64,000 bases of DNA from Sphingopyxis sp. H050 (GCF_001468265.1 NZ_LNRZ01000009.1:62001-126000); one strand, 5' to 3'. Positions 36,210 through 45,711 are shown, numbered from the stretch's first letter. Numbers and translations are program-made. Notes: generated from the letters alone by a model not told the origin.

Positions 36210-37361
36210 TCAGAGGAAGGACGCGCCATCGTGGGCGCGTTCGACCATGACCAGCGGCTTCGTGCCTTTGGGGGTTCGATAGCGCGCTTCGATGTGGGCG
36301 ACCACCGCTTCGACTGCGTCGGCCTCGACCAGCGCGACGACCGCGCCGCCAAAGCCGCCGCCGGTCATGCGCGCGCCGCCGCTCTGGCCAATTGCGGTTT
36401 GCAGTTCGGCGACCAGCGCGTCGATCGCGGGCAGCGTAATCTCGAAATCGTCGCGCATCGAGGCATGCGAGGCCGCCATCAGCTCGCCGAGTGCGACGAG
36501 ATCCCCCGACGTCATTGCATCGGCGGCGGCAAGCGTGCGGGCGTTTTCGGTGACGACGTGGCGCGCGCGGCGGTATGCGACCAGGTCGAGATCGGGCTGC
36601 GCGGTTTCCAGCTGTTCGCCCGTCACATCGCGCAGTGCCGGCGCGCCGAGCTGGCGCGCGACGGCCTCGCACTGCGCGCGGCGTTCATTGTAGTGGCCGT
36701 CGACAAGGCCGCGGCTGATGCCCGAGTGGACGATCAGGATCGCCGTTTCCGCAGGAAGAGCGACCGGACGCACGTCGAGATTCCGGCAATCGATCAGCAA
36801 CGCATGGCCGTCCGCGCCGTGTGCCGAGGCCAGCTGATCCATGTTGCCGCAGCGCATCCCGACGAAATCGCACTCGGCGCGCTGCGCGATCAGCGCGATC
36901 TGCGTGGCGTCGAAGCGACCCGGCGCGAACAGGCCGCCGAGCGCCATGCCGCTCGCCACCGACAGCGACGCGGACGAGGACAGGCCCGACCCCTGGGGGA
37001 TATCACCCGCAACGAGCATGTCGAGGCCGCCGAGGTCGACGCCCTCGGCTTGCAGGACGCTGGCGACGCCGCGGATATAATTGCACCAGGGTTGATCCGC
37101 GTCGCGCGCGATCGGCTTCGCCAGGTCGAATTCGCTGACCGCATCACCAAAATCGGCGGCGATCACGCGAACGATGCTGTCAGGACGGCGGCGCACCGCG
37201 ACGATGCTCTGCAGGCCGATGGCGGCGGGGAGCACGAAGCCGTCGTTATAGTCGGTATGTTCGCCGATCAGGTTGACGCGGCCCGGCGCGCGAACCGCAA
37301 GATCGGGCGCGGCGCCGACGATGGCGGCAAAGCGTGCCAGGGTACGGTCGGCGAGCGTCAT
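36210..37361 (-). CDS. galK: Galactokinase
   Basis: A 383-residue GHMP kinase that makes galactose-1-phosphate. Signatures are the galactokinase motif GRVNLIGEHTDYNDGFVLP near residue 27, the ATP loop PQGSGLSSSASLSVA, the catalytic-base region ECDFVGMRCGNMDQLASAHG and the C-terminal GGARMTGGGFGGAVVAL. Its length is usual for the family. The ATG overlaps the galT stop by 4 nt. Together with galT it forms the Leloir pathway; galE and galM are not in this window and must lie elsewhere. Confidence 0.97.
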   Translation of the reverse strand: MTLADRTLARFAAIVGAAPDLAVRAPGRVNLIGEHTDYNDGFVLPAAIGLQSIVAVRRRPDSIVRVIAADFGDAVSEFDLAKPIARDADQPWCNYIRGVASVLQAEGVDLGGLDMLVAGDIPQGSGLSSSASLSVASGMALGGLFAPGRFDATQIALIAQRAECDFVGMRCGNMDQLASAHGADGHALLIDCRNLDVRPVALPAETAILIVHSGISRGLVDGHYNERRAQCEAVARQLGAPALRDVTGEQLETAQPDLDLVAYRRARHVVTENARTLAAADAMTSGDLVALGELMAASHASMRDDFEITLPAIDALVAELQTAIGQSGGARMTGGGFGGAVVALVEADAVEAVVAHIEARYRTPKGTKPLVMVERAHDGASFL

Positions 37362-38368
37362 GGCTTCACCCCGCGCAGCCGTTCGGCCGCCTGTTCGGGG
37401 GTCAGGTCGCGCTGCACCTCGGCGAGCATTTCATAGCCGACCATGAATTTGCGCACCGTCGCCGAGCGGAGGAGCGGCGGATAGAAATGCGCGTGGAGTT
37501 GCCAGTGGCCGGCATCACCTTCGCCGAAAGGCGCGCCATGCCAGCCCATCGAATAGGGGAAGGCGCAGTCGAAGAGCGCATCGTAGCGGCGGGTGATCTC
37601 GCCGAGGATCGCGGCGAGGTTCTGGCGCTGCCCGGCTGCCAAATCGGGCAGGCGCTGCACCGCGAAGCGCGGCAGCAACAGCGTCTCGAACGGCCAGCTC
37701 GCCCAATAGGGCACGATCGCGAGCCAGTCGTCATGCTCGACGACGACACGCGGGCCGCCAGCTTCGCGTTCGGCGAGTTCGAGGAGCATCGGCTTCGCCC
37801 CCGTCCAGCCGCGCTGGTTGGCGTCCTCGCGCTCGATCTCGGCAGGAACATGCTTGGTGGCCCAGACCTGCCCGTGCGGATGCGGGTTCGAGCAGCCCAT
37901 CATCTCGCCGCGATTTTCGAAGACCTGCACATGGGCGTGGGTGCGGCCGAGGTCGGCGCATTGGTCGCACCAGCAGTCGACGACCGCCGCAATCTCGGCG
38001 TCCGACAGCAACGGCATCCCTCGCGCATGATCGGCCGAGAAGCAGATCACGCGGCTCGTTCCCGACGCGGCTTCGGCGCCGAACAGTGGGTCGTCCGAAG
38101 TCTCTGGCGCCGGCGTGTCGGGGAGCAGCGCCGCGAAATCATTGTCGAACACGAACGGCCCCGAATAGGCGGGGTTCGTCACGCCATTGGCGCGCGTGTT
38201 GCCGGGGCAGAGGTAGCAGGTCGGATCGTAGCTCGGCGGTGCCTCGGTCGCCGCCCTGCCCTGCTCGCCCTGCCACGGCCGCTTCGCGCGGTGCGGCGAC
38301 ACCAAAATCCATTCGCCGCGCAGCGGGTTGTAGCGGCGATGCGGATGCTCGGCCGGGTCGAAGGTCAT
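37358..38368 (-). CDS. galT: Galactose-1-phosphate uridylyltransferase
   Basis: A 336-residue HIT-superfamily enzyme that exchanges UMP between UDP-glucose and galactose-1-phosphate. The N-terminus RRYNPLRGEWILVSPHRAKR, the zinc cysteines in YLCPGN, and the catalytic HPHGQVWA triad (NPHPHGQVWA, with the nucleophilic second histidine) are intact, followed by PYWASWPFETLLLP. Coupled on both sides by 4-nt overlaps to galK and the alpha-galactosidase gene, so galactose release and entry into metabolism are co-expressed. Confidence 0.96.
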   Translation of the reverse strand: MTFDPAEHPHRRYNPLRGEWILVSPHRAKRPWQGEQGRAATEAPPSYDPTCYLCPGNTRANGVTNPAYSGPFVFDNDFAALLPDTPAPETSDDPLFGAEAASGTSRVICFSADHARGMPLLSDAEIAAVVDCWCDQCADLGRTHAHVQVFENRGEMMGCSNPHPHGQVWATKHVPAEIEREDANQRGWTGAKPMLLELAEREAGGPRVVVEHDDWLAIVPYWASWPFETLLLPRFAVQRLPDLAAGQRQNLAAILGEITRRYDALFDCAFPYSMGWHGAPFGEGDAGHWQLHAHFYPPLLRSATVRKFMVGYEMLAEVQRDLTPEQAAERLRGVKP

Positions 38369-40080
38369 GGCCAGATCGCTCCGGCGCCGTCGGTGCAGCG
38401 GCTCTCGCCGGTCTCGGGATCGAGCCGCAGTTCGAGCGTCCGCCCATCGGCGAGCGTCGCGCGCTGGACGATCAGCGCCTCGCCGTTACCGAGCGAGGGA
38501 TAGCGGCATTCGGCGACGTCGAGACCCGCGAGCGCGTCGAACAGCTTTGTGCGTTCGGATGTCAGCTCGCCGAGATGGTCGCTCGTCATCAGCACGCCGC
38601 CCGACAGACCCGCAAGCAGCGCGAGGCTTTCCACCTGCGCGTCGGTCAGGTCATGGAAGCGGTCGCGGAGCAGGATGCAGTCGGGATCGGCCTGCCACAG
38701 CCGGCCCGCCGCATGGTTGCGCGTCGCCTGATCGCGGAGCAGACTTTCGGCCGACTGGTCGCCCGACCATTTGACCCCGACGTCGCGCCCGATGCGGATC
38801 GCATCAACGAGGCCGACCGAAGCCCAGAGCGGACAGCCGCAGCCGAGCCACAAGGCGTCGCCTATCTCTTCGCGGATGATTGCCCCCATCCTGCGCCAGA
38901 TTTCGATGCGCGAAAGGCCCGATTGATGCCAGAGTGCGCGGTCGGGGCCATATTCGGCGCCAAAAAACATGAAGTCGGTCTTGAAATAGGCGGCGCTCCA
39001 TTCCTGCGCCCAGGTGCGAAACACGCGCCGGATCCAGGCCTCGGCATCGGGATGCGTGATGTCGAGGACATAATATTCCTCGCTGCGCTTGTGCCAGCGA
39101 AACTCGCCGTAAAAGGCCATCTGAATCAGCGGCTTGCCGGTCGCCTTCTCGCGCACCACCCAGTCGGGATGCTCGACATAGAGCCGGCTGCGGTTGCCGA
39201 CCATGAAGGGTGCGATCCACAGGCCGGGCGTGAAGCCGGCGTCGGCAATCTCGGCAAGCAAGGGCTGCATCCCGCGCGGAAATTGCGGTTTGACGTCGAG
39301 CCAGTCGCCCATTTCGGAGGTGAAGCCGTCATCGATCAGGAAGATGTCGAGATCGGAGCCGTGGGTGTCGCGATAATGCGCGGCCGCGGTCAGATGTTCG
39401 CGGATATTTTCTTCGTTGATCGCGGCGTAGAGATTGTACCACGAGCACCAGCCCTTGATCCGCTTGTCGGGGATGCGCGGCGGCGTCGGAGAGGCGGCGG
39501 CGACCCGATCGGACCAGCGGATCAGCGCGATCTCGGCGTCGGGGTCGGCGTAGACGAACAGGCTTTCGGCCGCGACCCGGCCGGTGCGGTCGAGCAAGGT
39601 CTCGACGTCGATCGTCATCGCCGCGCTATCGCCGCCAAAGCGGAAGCGGTTCTGGAAACGGTCGTGGCGGTCGAAGCCGACAACCAGCGCACCCTGCCCA
39701 TCGGTCGGCACCAGTGCGGTCATCGCGAAGCCGAGCGTGGGTTCCTTGCCCGGCGGCGCATCGCCCGCGGGGGTGCCGGGATCGGCGAAGAAGCTGCCGT
39801 CCCAGCTGTGATAGCCGTTGCGCAGGTAGCGCCGGACGCCGCGCACCGCGCCGAAGCGCAGCCCGAGCGACAGCGGCGCTGCGTCGAGGCCGCTCGCCGA
39901 GACGTCGAGGCGGACCATATCGCCGTCCGCGAGGACCGCGAGGCGGATCGCACCGCCTGCTTCCAGCGCCCATTCGACGCCCCCCGGAACCTCGCTCGCG
40001 GGCCGGCAGGCAGGGACGGCGCCATCCAGCAACGGCTGCACCTCGTCCAGACGAACGCCGCTCTTTTCGAGTGCGATCAT
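38365..40080 (-). CDS. GH36-type alpha-galactosidase
   Basis: A 571-residue glycosidase with an N-terminal beta domain and a catalytic barrel. Key segments are KGWCSWYNLYAAINEENIRE, the FLIDDGF strand, the nucleophile region YFKTDFMFFGAEYG (the Asp after KT) and the acid/base region around RIGRDVGVKWSGDQSAES. These follow the clan-D alpha-galactosidase pattern. No signal peptide is seen, so it acts on oligosaccharides or galactosides already imported. ATG 40080 overlaps the oxidoreductase stop (ATGA). It is shorter than the 700-residue GH36 enzymes, so specificity could differ. Confidence 0.85.
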   Translation of the reverse strand: MIALEKSGVRLDEVQPLLDGAVPACRPASEVPGGVEWALEAGGAIRLAVLADGDMVRLDVSASGLDAAPLSLGLRFGAVRGVRRYLRNGYHSWDGSFFADPGTPAGDAPPGKEPTLGFAMTALVPTDGQGALVVGFDRHDRFQNRFRFGGDSAAMTIDVETLLDRTGRVAAESLFVYADPDAEIALIRWSDRVAAASPTPPRIPDKRIKGWCSWYNLYAAINEENIREHLTAAAHYRDTHGSDLDIFLIDDGFTSEMGDWLDVKPQFPRGMQPLLAEIADAGFTPGLWIAPFMVGNRSRLYVEHPDWVVREKATGKPLIQMAFYGEFRWHKRSEEYYVLDITHPDAEAWIRRVFRTWAQEWSAAYFKTDFMFFGAEYGPDRALWHQSGLSRIEIWRRMGAIIREEIGDALWLGCGCPLWASVGLVDAIRIGRDVGVKWSGDQSAESLLRDQATRNHAAGRLWQADPDCILLRDRFHDLTDAQVESLALLAGLSGGVLMTSDHLGELTSERTKLFDALAGLDVAECRYPSLGNGEALIVQRATLADGRTLELRLDPETGESRCTDGAGAIWP

Positions 40081-41057
40081 GCGGTCAGCCGGATTTCGCG
40101 GCGCTCGTCGGCCGATTGGCGCGCCGCCAGCGCGAGCTTCAGCGAAGCCGCGCCTTCGGCGAGCGCGATATAGGGCGCCGAGCCGGTCGTGATCGCGCGG
40201 TGCACGTCGGCTAGTTGCGCGACGAAGGGATCGGTCGACCCGGCGATTTCCTCGGCCGCGACCTCGCCGGCCGTGCGGGTCAGCACCGCGTCGTTCCAGC
40301 TGGTGAAGCGACCGGTCATGCGCTCGGCATAGACCGCCCATTCCTTGTGCCATACGCCCGGCACGGCGATGTTCGAAGCGTTGAGCGTCGCGATGCGGCC
40401 GTCGTCCCAGCCGAAGACGATCGCGCTGATATCCTCGACGTCATAGCCGGGCGTGCCGTGATGCGCGAAGTTGGTCCGGCGGGCATAGACGGTGTCAGGT
40501 TCGCCCATCAAATGACGGATCAGGTCGACCTGATGGATCACCTGCTCGAGGATCTGGCCGCCCGATTTCGCTTCCTCGCGCCACCAGTCGGCGTGGAGCG
40601 CGTTGCAATGATAGGCCCCGGCGTAGAGACCGACCCGCCCGGTATCGGCGGCCTTCCAGCGTCGCACCGCGTCGCCGAAGCGATACATGAAGCCGATCGC
40701 CGCAACGACGCCGGTGGCCGAGACGTCGGCGACCATCGTATCCGCCGCCGCTTGGGTCAGCGCGATCGGCTTTTCGACGAGCAGATGGACGCCCGCCTGC
40801 GCAATGCGCTCAACCTCCCCACTGCGATTATAGGGGGGCAAGGTGGCAATGACGAGATCGAGATGCTCGTCCCGCAGCATCGCGTCGAGATCGGTATAGG
40901 CGGCGGCGTGGCGCTCCGCGGCAAACACGCGTGTCCGCTCAGCATCGCGGCCGCAACACGCGACCAGTTCCATGGCGTCCGGCAATTGGGCTACGGCACC
41001 CGCATGGCGCGCGCCGATGCCGCCGCAGCCGAGCAGGCCGACGCGCAGGCCGCTCAT
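40077..41057 (-). CDS. Gfo/Idh/MocA-family oxidoreductase
   Basis: A 326-residue NAD(P)-dependent enzyme with Rossmann motif GLLGCGGIGARHAGAV at the N-terminus and the EKPIALT lysine motif near residue 95. The C-terminal substrate domain carries QILEQVIHQVDLIRHLMG, whose histidine fits the family catalytic site. It may oxidise a sugar or polyol from the same glycan. It is coupled by 4-nt overlaps to both neighbours, the alpha-galactosidase and the MDR dehydrogenase. Confidence 0.88.
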   Translation of the reverse strand: MSGLRVGLLGCGGIGARHAGAVAQLPDAMELVACCGRDAERTRVFAAERHAAAYTDLDAMLRDEHLDLVIATLPPYNRSGEVERIAQAGVHLLVEKPIALTQAAADTMVADVSATGVVAAIGFMYRFGDAVRRWKAADTGRVGLYAGAYHCNALHADWWREEAKSGGQILEQVIHQVDLIRHLMGEPDTVYARRTNFAHHGTPGYDVEDISAIVFGWDDGRIATLNASNIAVPGVWHKEWAVYAERMTGRFTSWNDAVLTRTAGEVAAEEIAGSTDPFVAQLADVHRAITTGSAPYIALAEGAASLKLALAARQSADERREIRLTA

Positions 41058-42097
41058 GCGCCGAACTCCAGCATTGCCTGCAGCATGCCCGGCGCGCCGG
41101 CGTCGAGCTGCTCAAAGAGCGTCGGCGCATCTTCGAACGGCGCGCGGTGCGTGATCAGCGGTATGAGGTCGAGCGTGCCGTCGTGCTGCAACTCGATCGC
41201 GGCGCGCCAGAGCCGCGGTTTCGACCAGCGATAGCTCGCGTCGGGCGACACGCCCGAGATTTGCGAGCAGATGAGCTGGATGCGGTTGTGGTGAAATTCC
41301 TCGCCGAGCTTCAGCCCCGGAATTGCGCCTTGAAAAAACCCCATCGCGACGACGCGCGCGTTGTATGCGGCGGCGCGGATCGCCTCGCCGAGCGCGGGCG
41401 GCGCGCCCGACACCTCGATGCAAGCATCGGCGCCGCGGCCGCCGGTCAGGCGCTTGATTTCTTCCGCCGCACCCGCGGGCTCAATCGCGAGATGCGCGCC
41501 CTGACGCAGCGCGATCTCTCGGCGCCCGGCGTCGGGGTCGATCGCGATCACGCGCGCGCCCGATGCCCGTGCCGCCTGCGCGACGATCTGGCCCGGCACA
41601 CCCAAGCCGAAAACCGCGATCGTGTCGCCGATGCGGATCTGCGCGTCGTGGACGCCGTTCAGCGCCACCGCGCCGATGTGCGAGAAGATGCCGATGCGTG
41701 GGTCGGCGCCCTCGGGCAGCAGCCGCTCGCGCGCATAGTCGGCACTCGCGACATGGTGCGTCTTGTGGTTCCAGGTGCCGAAGAGGCGCTGGCCAACCTT
41801 CAGATCGGTGACACCGCTGCCGACCTCTATAATCTCGCCCGATTCCTCGTAGCCGAGGTTGCGGACGGGCCAGTCCCAGCTCGGCACCTCGGCATCGACG
41901 AACAGCCGCTGCGCCTCGTCGAAGCGGCGGTGCATGAAGGGGTTTGTGCCGCGATACTGGGTGAGCTCGGTGCCCGCGCTGATCCCCGAGAAGAGCGTGC
42001 GGATGCGCACCTCATCGGGAGCGAGCGGAGCGAATGCGCCTTCCTCGAACACCAGCGTGCGCGGCGCAGTGAGGACGAGCGCCTTAGGCGGCGACAT
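41054..42097 (-). CDS. Medium-chain dehydrogenase without the usual zinc site
   Basis: A 347-residue MDR-superfamily protein starting at ATG 42097. The cofactor fold is clear (IAVFGLGVPGQIVAQAARAS). At the position of the catalytic-zinc cysteine it has SGISAGTELTQYRG, and the GHE motif is replaced by LGYEESGEI, so the two classic zinc ligands are absent. It belongs to the MDR group that begins LFSGISAGTE. With the Gfo/Idh enzyme downstream it probably forms a redox pair acting on a sugar. Its first 14 nt overlap the MFS stop region. Confidence 0.82.
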   Translation of the reverse strand: MSPPKALVLTAPRTLVFEEGAFAPLAPDEVRIRTLFSGISAGTELTQYRGTNPFMHRRFDEAQRLFVDAEVPSWDWPVRNLGYEESGEIIEVGSGVTDLKVGQRLFGTWNHKTHHVASADYARERLLPEGADPRIGIFSHIGAVALNGVHDAQIRIGDTIAVFGLGVPGQIVAQAARASGARVIAIDPDAGRREIALRQGAHLAIEPAGAAEEIKRLTGGRGADACIEVSGAPPALGEAIRAAAYNARVVAMGFFQGAIPGLKLGEEFHHNRIQLICSQISGVSPDASYRWSKPRLWRAAIELQHDGTLDLIPLITHRAPFEDAPTLFEQLDAGAPGMLQAMLEFGA

Positions 42098-43343
42098 GGA
42101 CGATCTCCTGATTGGCCGCGACGCCGCGGCGAGCCTGCAAGCGCGTCGCGAGCAGGAGGATGACGGCGAGCGCATAGAGCCCCGCCATCGCGACGATGCC
42201 CGACCCCATACCGAAACTCTCGCCGATCCGCGCGACGAGGATCGGGGTGATGCCCGCGCCGATGAAGCCGATCATCGTCATCATGCCGACCGCGGTCGCG
42301 CGCGCGTGCGGCGGCACGACGTCCTGCATCGCGGCATAGATGCAGCCGTCGAACAGCCCCTTCGCGATGCTGGTCGCGACCAAAACCATGCCGATCTGCG
42401 TCGCGGTCTTTGCCCCGAGCAACGGCAGCAACAGCAGCGCGGCGAGCCCGAGTCCGATCGCCAGCGTCGTAAAGCGCCCGATCGGCGATTTCTTCGCCAG
42501 CGTGTCGGCGAGCAGGCCGCCGAGCGGCACCGCGCAGAAGCCCGCGATATTGATCGTCGCCGCCCCGACCCACGCCGATTCCGCCAGATTGAGACCGAGC
42601 AGATTCTTGACGAAATAGGGCGCCCAGAAGGTCACGCCGGTCGACGCCCCGGTGGCGAGCGCGAATACGAGGCACAGGATCAGCGCGGCGGGAATGCGCA
42701 GCACGATGCCGATCGGCTCGGCGGGCTTGCCCTGTTCGGCGGCGGTGTGGACGATCGGCGCGTCGTGGAGGAAGAACCACAGCACGCCGACGTAAACAAG
42801 GCCGATGCCGCCGAAGATCAGGAAGGGCGCGTGCCAGCTGAAGGCGTCGGCGATATAGCCTGCCGCGACCGCGCCCAGCCCCGAGCCCGCGAACACCGCC
42901 GTTTGGTGGAGGGACAGCGCGCGGCTGCGCATCGACGGCTTGTGCCAGTCGCCGATCAGCGCGGTTGCGGTAGGGTAATAGGTCGATTCGCCGACCGCGA
43001 CCATCGCGCGCATCGCGAGCAGCAAGGCGAAGCCCGTCGCAAGGCTCGATGCCCCGGTCGCGACGCTCCAGAAGACAAGGCCGAAGATGATCAGGCGGCT
43101 GCGGCGCACGCTGTCGCCGATGCGCCCGGCGATGAAGGCGCCGACGGCATAGATCCAGAAAAAGACCGAGCCGAGCAGCGCGAGCTGCGTGTCGGTGAGG
43201 TCGAATTCGGCCTTGAGGTCGGGCAGCACGGCGAGCAGGATGTTGCGGTCGGCCGCGTTGAGGAAGGCGACCAGCCACAGCAGCCCGATCAATATCCAGG
43301 GGTAGTTGGCGCGCGACGCCAAACCTTGCTTGATCCCCGTCAT
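42084..43343 (-). CDS. MFS sugar/acid importer
   Basis: A 419-residue transporter with about 12 membrane helices. ATG 43343 is preceded by GGAGAG. The first helix and loop (NYPWILIGLLWLVAFLNAAD) and the motif GRIGDSVRRSRLIIFG match the anion:cation symporter/hexuronate-type MFS group. It would bring the glycan breakdown product across the inner membrane after uptake by the TonB receptor at 45805-48372. The frame extends 234 nt upstream, but over the gap and the end of the kinase gene. Confidence 0.87.
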   Translation of the reverse strand: MTGIKQGLASRANYPWILIGLLWLVAFLNAADRNILLAVLPDLKAEFDLTDTQLALLGSVFFWIYAVGAFIAGRIGDSVRRSRLIIFGLVFWSVATGASSLATGFALLLAMRAMVAVGESTYYPTATALIGDWHKPSMRSRALSLHQTAVFAGSGLGAVAAGYIADAFSWHAPFLIFGGIGLVYVGVLWFFLHDAPIVHTAAEQGKPAEPIGIVLRIPAALILCLVFALATGASTGVTFWAPYFVKNLLGLNLAESAWVGAATINIAGFCAVPLGGLLADTLAKKSPIGRFTTLAIGLGLAALLLLPLLGAKTATQIGMVLVATSIAKGLFDGCIYAAMQDVVPPHARATAVGMMTMIGFIGAGITPILVARIGESFGMGSGIVAMAGLYALAVILLLATRLQARRGVAANQEIVHVAA

Positions 43344-43354
43344 GTCTCTCTCCC

Positions 43355-44665
43355 TTACGCCGCCGGGTCGATCAGGATCGCCCGGAAGTCGTTCACATTG
43401 GTCAGCGTCGGCCCGGTAATGACCAGATCGCCGAGCTTCTCGAAAAAGCTGTAAGCGTTGTTCGACGCCAGATATTCGCCGGGATCGATCCCGGCGGCGC
43501 GCGCCCGCGCCAGCGTGTCGGGGCCGATCGTCGCCCCCGCGGCATCGTCGGTGCCGTCGATGCCGTCGGTGTCGCACGAGATGGCGAAGATGCCGGGCTC
43601 GCCGTTCAGCGCAATCGCCAGGCCGAGCAGATATTCGAGATTGCGTCCCCCACGTCCGGCTTTGTTGGTAACGGTGACGGTGGTCTCTCCGCCCGAGATG
43701 ATGACGCGCGCGGTGCCGTCCTTTGCCATGCGGCGTGCCAGCGCGGCATGGCTTGCCCCCAGGTGCCGCGCCTCGGCCTGCAACTGGTCGCCGAGGTTGG
43801 TGACCTGATAGCCCGCGGCGCCCGCCATCGCCTGCACGGCGCCGAGCGCATCGCGCGCCTTGGCGATGATCTGCGTCTCGCCCCCCGCGATGCCGAGCGC
43901 ATCGGCGGTGGGGGTTTCGTTGGCGGGGTCATTCAGCGCGGCGGCGACCTGCGGCGAGGGGTCGATACCATATTTTGCGACGATGTCGCGCGCATCGGAC
44001 AGGCTGGTCAAATCGGCGACGGTCGGCCCCGACGACACGAAGCTGGGATCGTCGCCCGGGATGTCGGAGATGATCCAGGTCGTCACATGCGCCGCGCCCG
44101 CAGCGACCGCGAGGCGGCCGCCCTTCACGCGCGAGAGATGCTTGCGAACGCAGTTGATTTCTTCGATCGTCGCGCCCGATTGCAGCAAGGCGCGCGTGAT
44201 CTGCTGCTTGTCGGTCAGCGTCAGTCCCGCCGCGGGCGCCGCGAGCAGCGCCGAACCGCCGCCCGAGAGCAGCAACAGCAGATTGTCCCCCGCCTCGAGC
44301 CGGGTCGCGAGCGCGAGGGCGCGGTCGGCGGCGACCAGGCTGTTCTCGTCGGGATAGGGGTGCCCCGCCTCGATGATCTCGACATCGGGCCAGGACGGCG
44401 CGGGTTCGGGCAGATGACCATGGCGCGTGACGACGAGCCCGTTCAGCGGCTGCTCGGCGCGCAGCTGCGCGACGCGCATCATCTCGGCCGCCGCCTTGCC
44501 GACCGCGATCACCACCGTTCGGCCGTGCGGCGAGTGCGGGATCTTGCGCGGCATCGCGACCTCGGGACTCACCGCGCGAACCGACTCGCGAAACAGCGCG
44601 ATCAGCTGCTCGCGCCGGCTCGTCCTGCTCACCTGATCGGCCTCGGTAGCGATGACACCCTCCAC
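43355..44665 (-). CDS. Glycerate 2-kinase (MOFRL family)
   Basis: A 436-residue two-domain kinase (GckA/TtuD-like). The N-terminal GCK domain has VIAVGKAAAEMMRVAQLRAE and NLLLLLSGGGSALLAAP. The C-terminal MOFRL domain has RVIISGGETTVTV and GRGGRNLEYLLGLAIAL, then CDTDGIDGTDDAAGA. It converts D-glycerate to 2-phosphoglycerate for glycolysis. Its presence inside this sugar locus implies that glycerate is a breakdown product, which fits the GH63-type hydrolase on the divergent arm. GTG 44665 is the apparent start. It is 11 bp upstream of the MFS gene. Confidence 0.88.
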   Translation of the reverse strand: MEGVIATEADQVSRTSRREQLIALFRESVRAVSPEVAMPRKIPHSPHGRTVVIAVGKAAAEMMRVAQLRAEQPLNGLVVTRHGHLPEPAPSWPDVEIIEAGHPYPDENSLVAADRALALATRLEAGDNLLLLLSGGGSALLAAPAAGLTLTDKQQITRALLQSGATIEEINCVRKHLSRVKGGRLAVAAGAAHVTTWIISDIPGDDPSFVSSGPTVADLTSLSDARDIVAKYGIDPSPQVAAALNDPANETPTADALGIAGGETQIIAKARDALGAVQAMAGAAGYQVTNLGDQLQAEARHLGASHAALARRMAKDGTARVIISGGETTVTVTNKAGRGGRNLEYLLGLAIALNGEPGIFAISCDTDGIDGTDDAAGATIGPDTLARARAAGIDPGEYLASNNAYSFFEKLGDLVITGPTLTNVNDFRAILIDPAA

Positions 44666-44753
44666 TTATGATTTGCCCTTTGGGGTGAAGCAGAGCGGCA
44701 AAAACGCCTAGCGCCAGATTGCGGAACACTTTGTTCCATATTTGGCAACGGAC

Positions 44754-45656
44754 TCAAATTTCCCACGACAGCGTCGGTCTCAGCTTTTCGGTCAGATAGT
44801 CGATGAGCGATCGGACACGCACCGGCACCCCCTTGGGATCGGCGAACAGCGCATAGAAACTCATGTCGGGCGCCTGCCAGCCGGGGAGCACCTCGACGAG
44901 CATCCCCTCGGCGAGATCGGCCTTGCAAAGGAAGGCGGGCAGCGTGGCGATGCCGAGTTCGGAGCGCACCGCGTGGCGCAGCAGGTTGAGGTCGTTGCAG
45001 ACGAGGCGCGGCGAGAATTCGACCGTCACCTGCTCGGTCGCAGTGTGGAGCGGCCAGCGTTGGCGGCGATCGACGGTGCCGGTCGCGAGCAGGTCGAAGC
45101 GCGGCAACTCGACATGGTTCTGCGGCATGCCCTTGCGCTCGAAATAGCCCGGCGCGCCGAACAGGCCGCATTCGGTGACGCCCAGTTTGACCGCGACCAG
45201 TTCGGAGTCGGCGAAGGGTCCGACCGCGAGCGCGACGTCGAACCCGGCGCGGAGCAGCCCGACGGCGTCGTCGGTCATCACGCTGACGAGTCGCACGTCG
45301 GGATAGAGATCGAGGAAGCTTGCGAGCAGCGGACCGATCAGGCTTTGCCCCAGCACATAGGGGATCGCGATCTTCACGACACCGCGCGGGACATTCTGGC
45401 GGTTCTGCAAAGCGCGCTCGCCGTCGCGCAGGACGCCGAGCGAGCGGAGGCAATATTCGAAGAACAACGCCCCGTCCTCGGTCACCGTCACCGAGCGCGT
45501 CGAGCGATGCAGCAGTTGCACGCCAAGATTCTCTTCCAGACGGGAAATTCGCCGGCTGACGGTCGATTTGGGTAGCCCCAGCGCCTGTCCCGCCTTGGTC
45601 AGGCTTTCGGTCTCGACGATCTTTGAAAAGACCTGCAGATCGCCCAGATCGAGCAT
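44754..45656 (-). CDS. LysR-family transcriptional regulator
   Basis: A 300-residue regulator starting at ATG 45656, with GGAGA 6 nt upstream. The winged helix-turn-helix is clear (FSKIVETESLTKAGQALGLP then KSTVSRRISRLEENLGVQLL) and the effector domain follows from about residue 90. It is divergent from the TonB-receptor gene and upstream of the glycerate-kinase arm, so it likely controls both. A GCAAC-N5-GTTGC palindrome in the divergent gap is the candidate operator. The inducer is probably a product of the glycan. Confidence 0.92.
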   Translation of the reverse strand: MLDLGDLQVFSKIVETESLTKAGQALGLPKSTVSRRISRLEENLGVQLLHRSTRSVTVTEDGALFFEYCLRSLGVLRDGERALQNRQNVPRGVVKIAIPYVLGQSLIGPLLASFLDLYPDVRLVSVMTDDAVGLLRAGFDVALAVGPFADSELVAVKLGVTECGLFGAPGYFERKGMPQNHVELPRFDLLATGTVDRRQRWPLHTATEQVTVEFSPRLVCNDLNLLRHAVRSELGIATLPAFLCKADLAEGMLVEVLPGWQAPDMSFYALFADPKGVPVRVRSLIDYLTEKLRPTLSWEI

Positions 45657-45696
45657 CGGATTCTCCGTGAGGTTGCGGGTTATAATGCCATTGCCA

Positions 45697-45711
45697 GCAA
45701 CACAGCGTTGC
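45697..45711. promoter_or_regulatory. Candidate LysR operator in the divergent gap
   Basis: GCAAC-ACAGC-GTTGC is a perfect 5-5-5 dyad, 41 bp from the LysR start and 94 bp from the receptor start. LysR boxes are short interrupted dyads in just this position. A TATAAT lies at 45681-45686. Confidence 0.5.

Noticed and set aside
41859..43454. 531-codon plus-strand frame
   Set aside because: It is antisense to the MFS and dehydrogenase genes, with arginine/glutamate-rich composition typical of GC-rich shadow frames.
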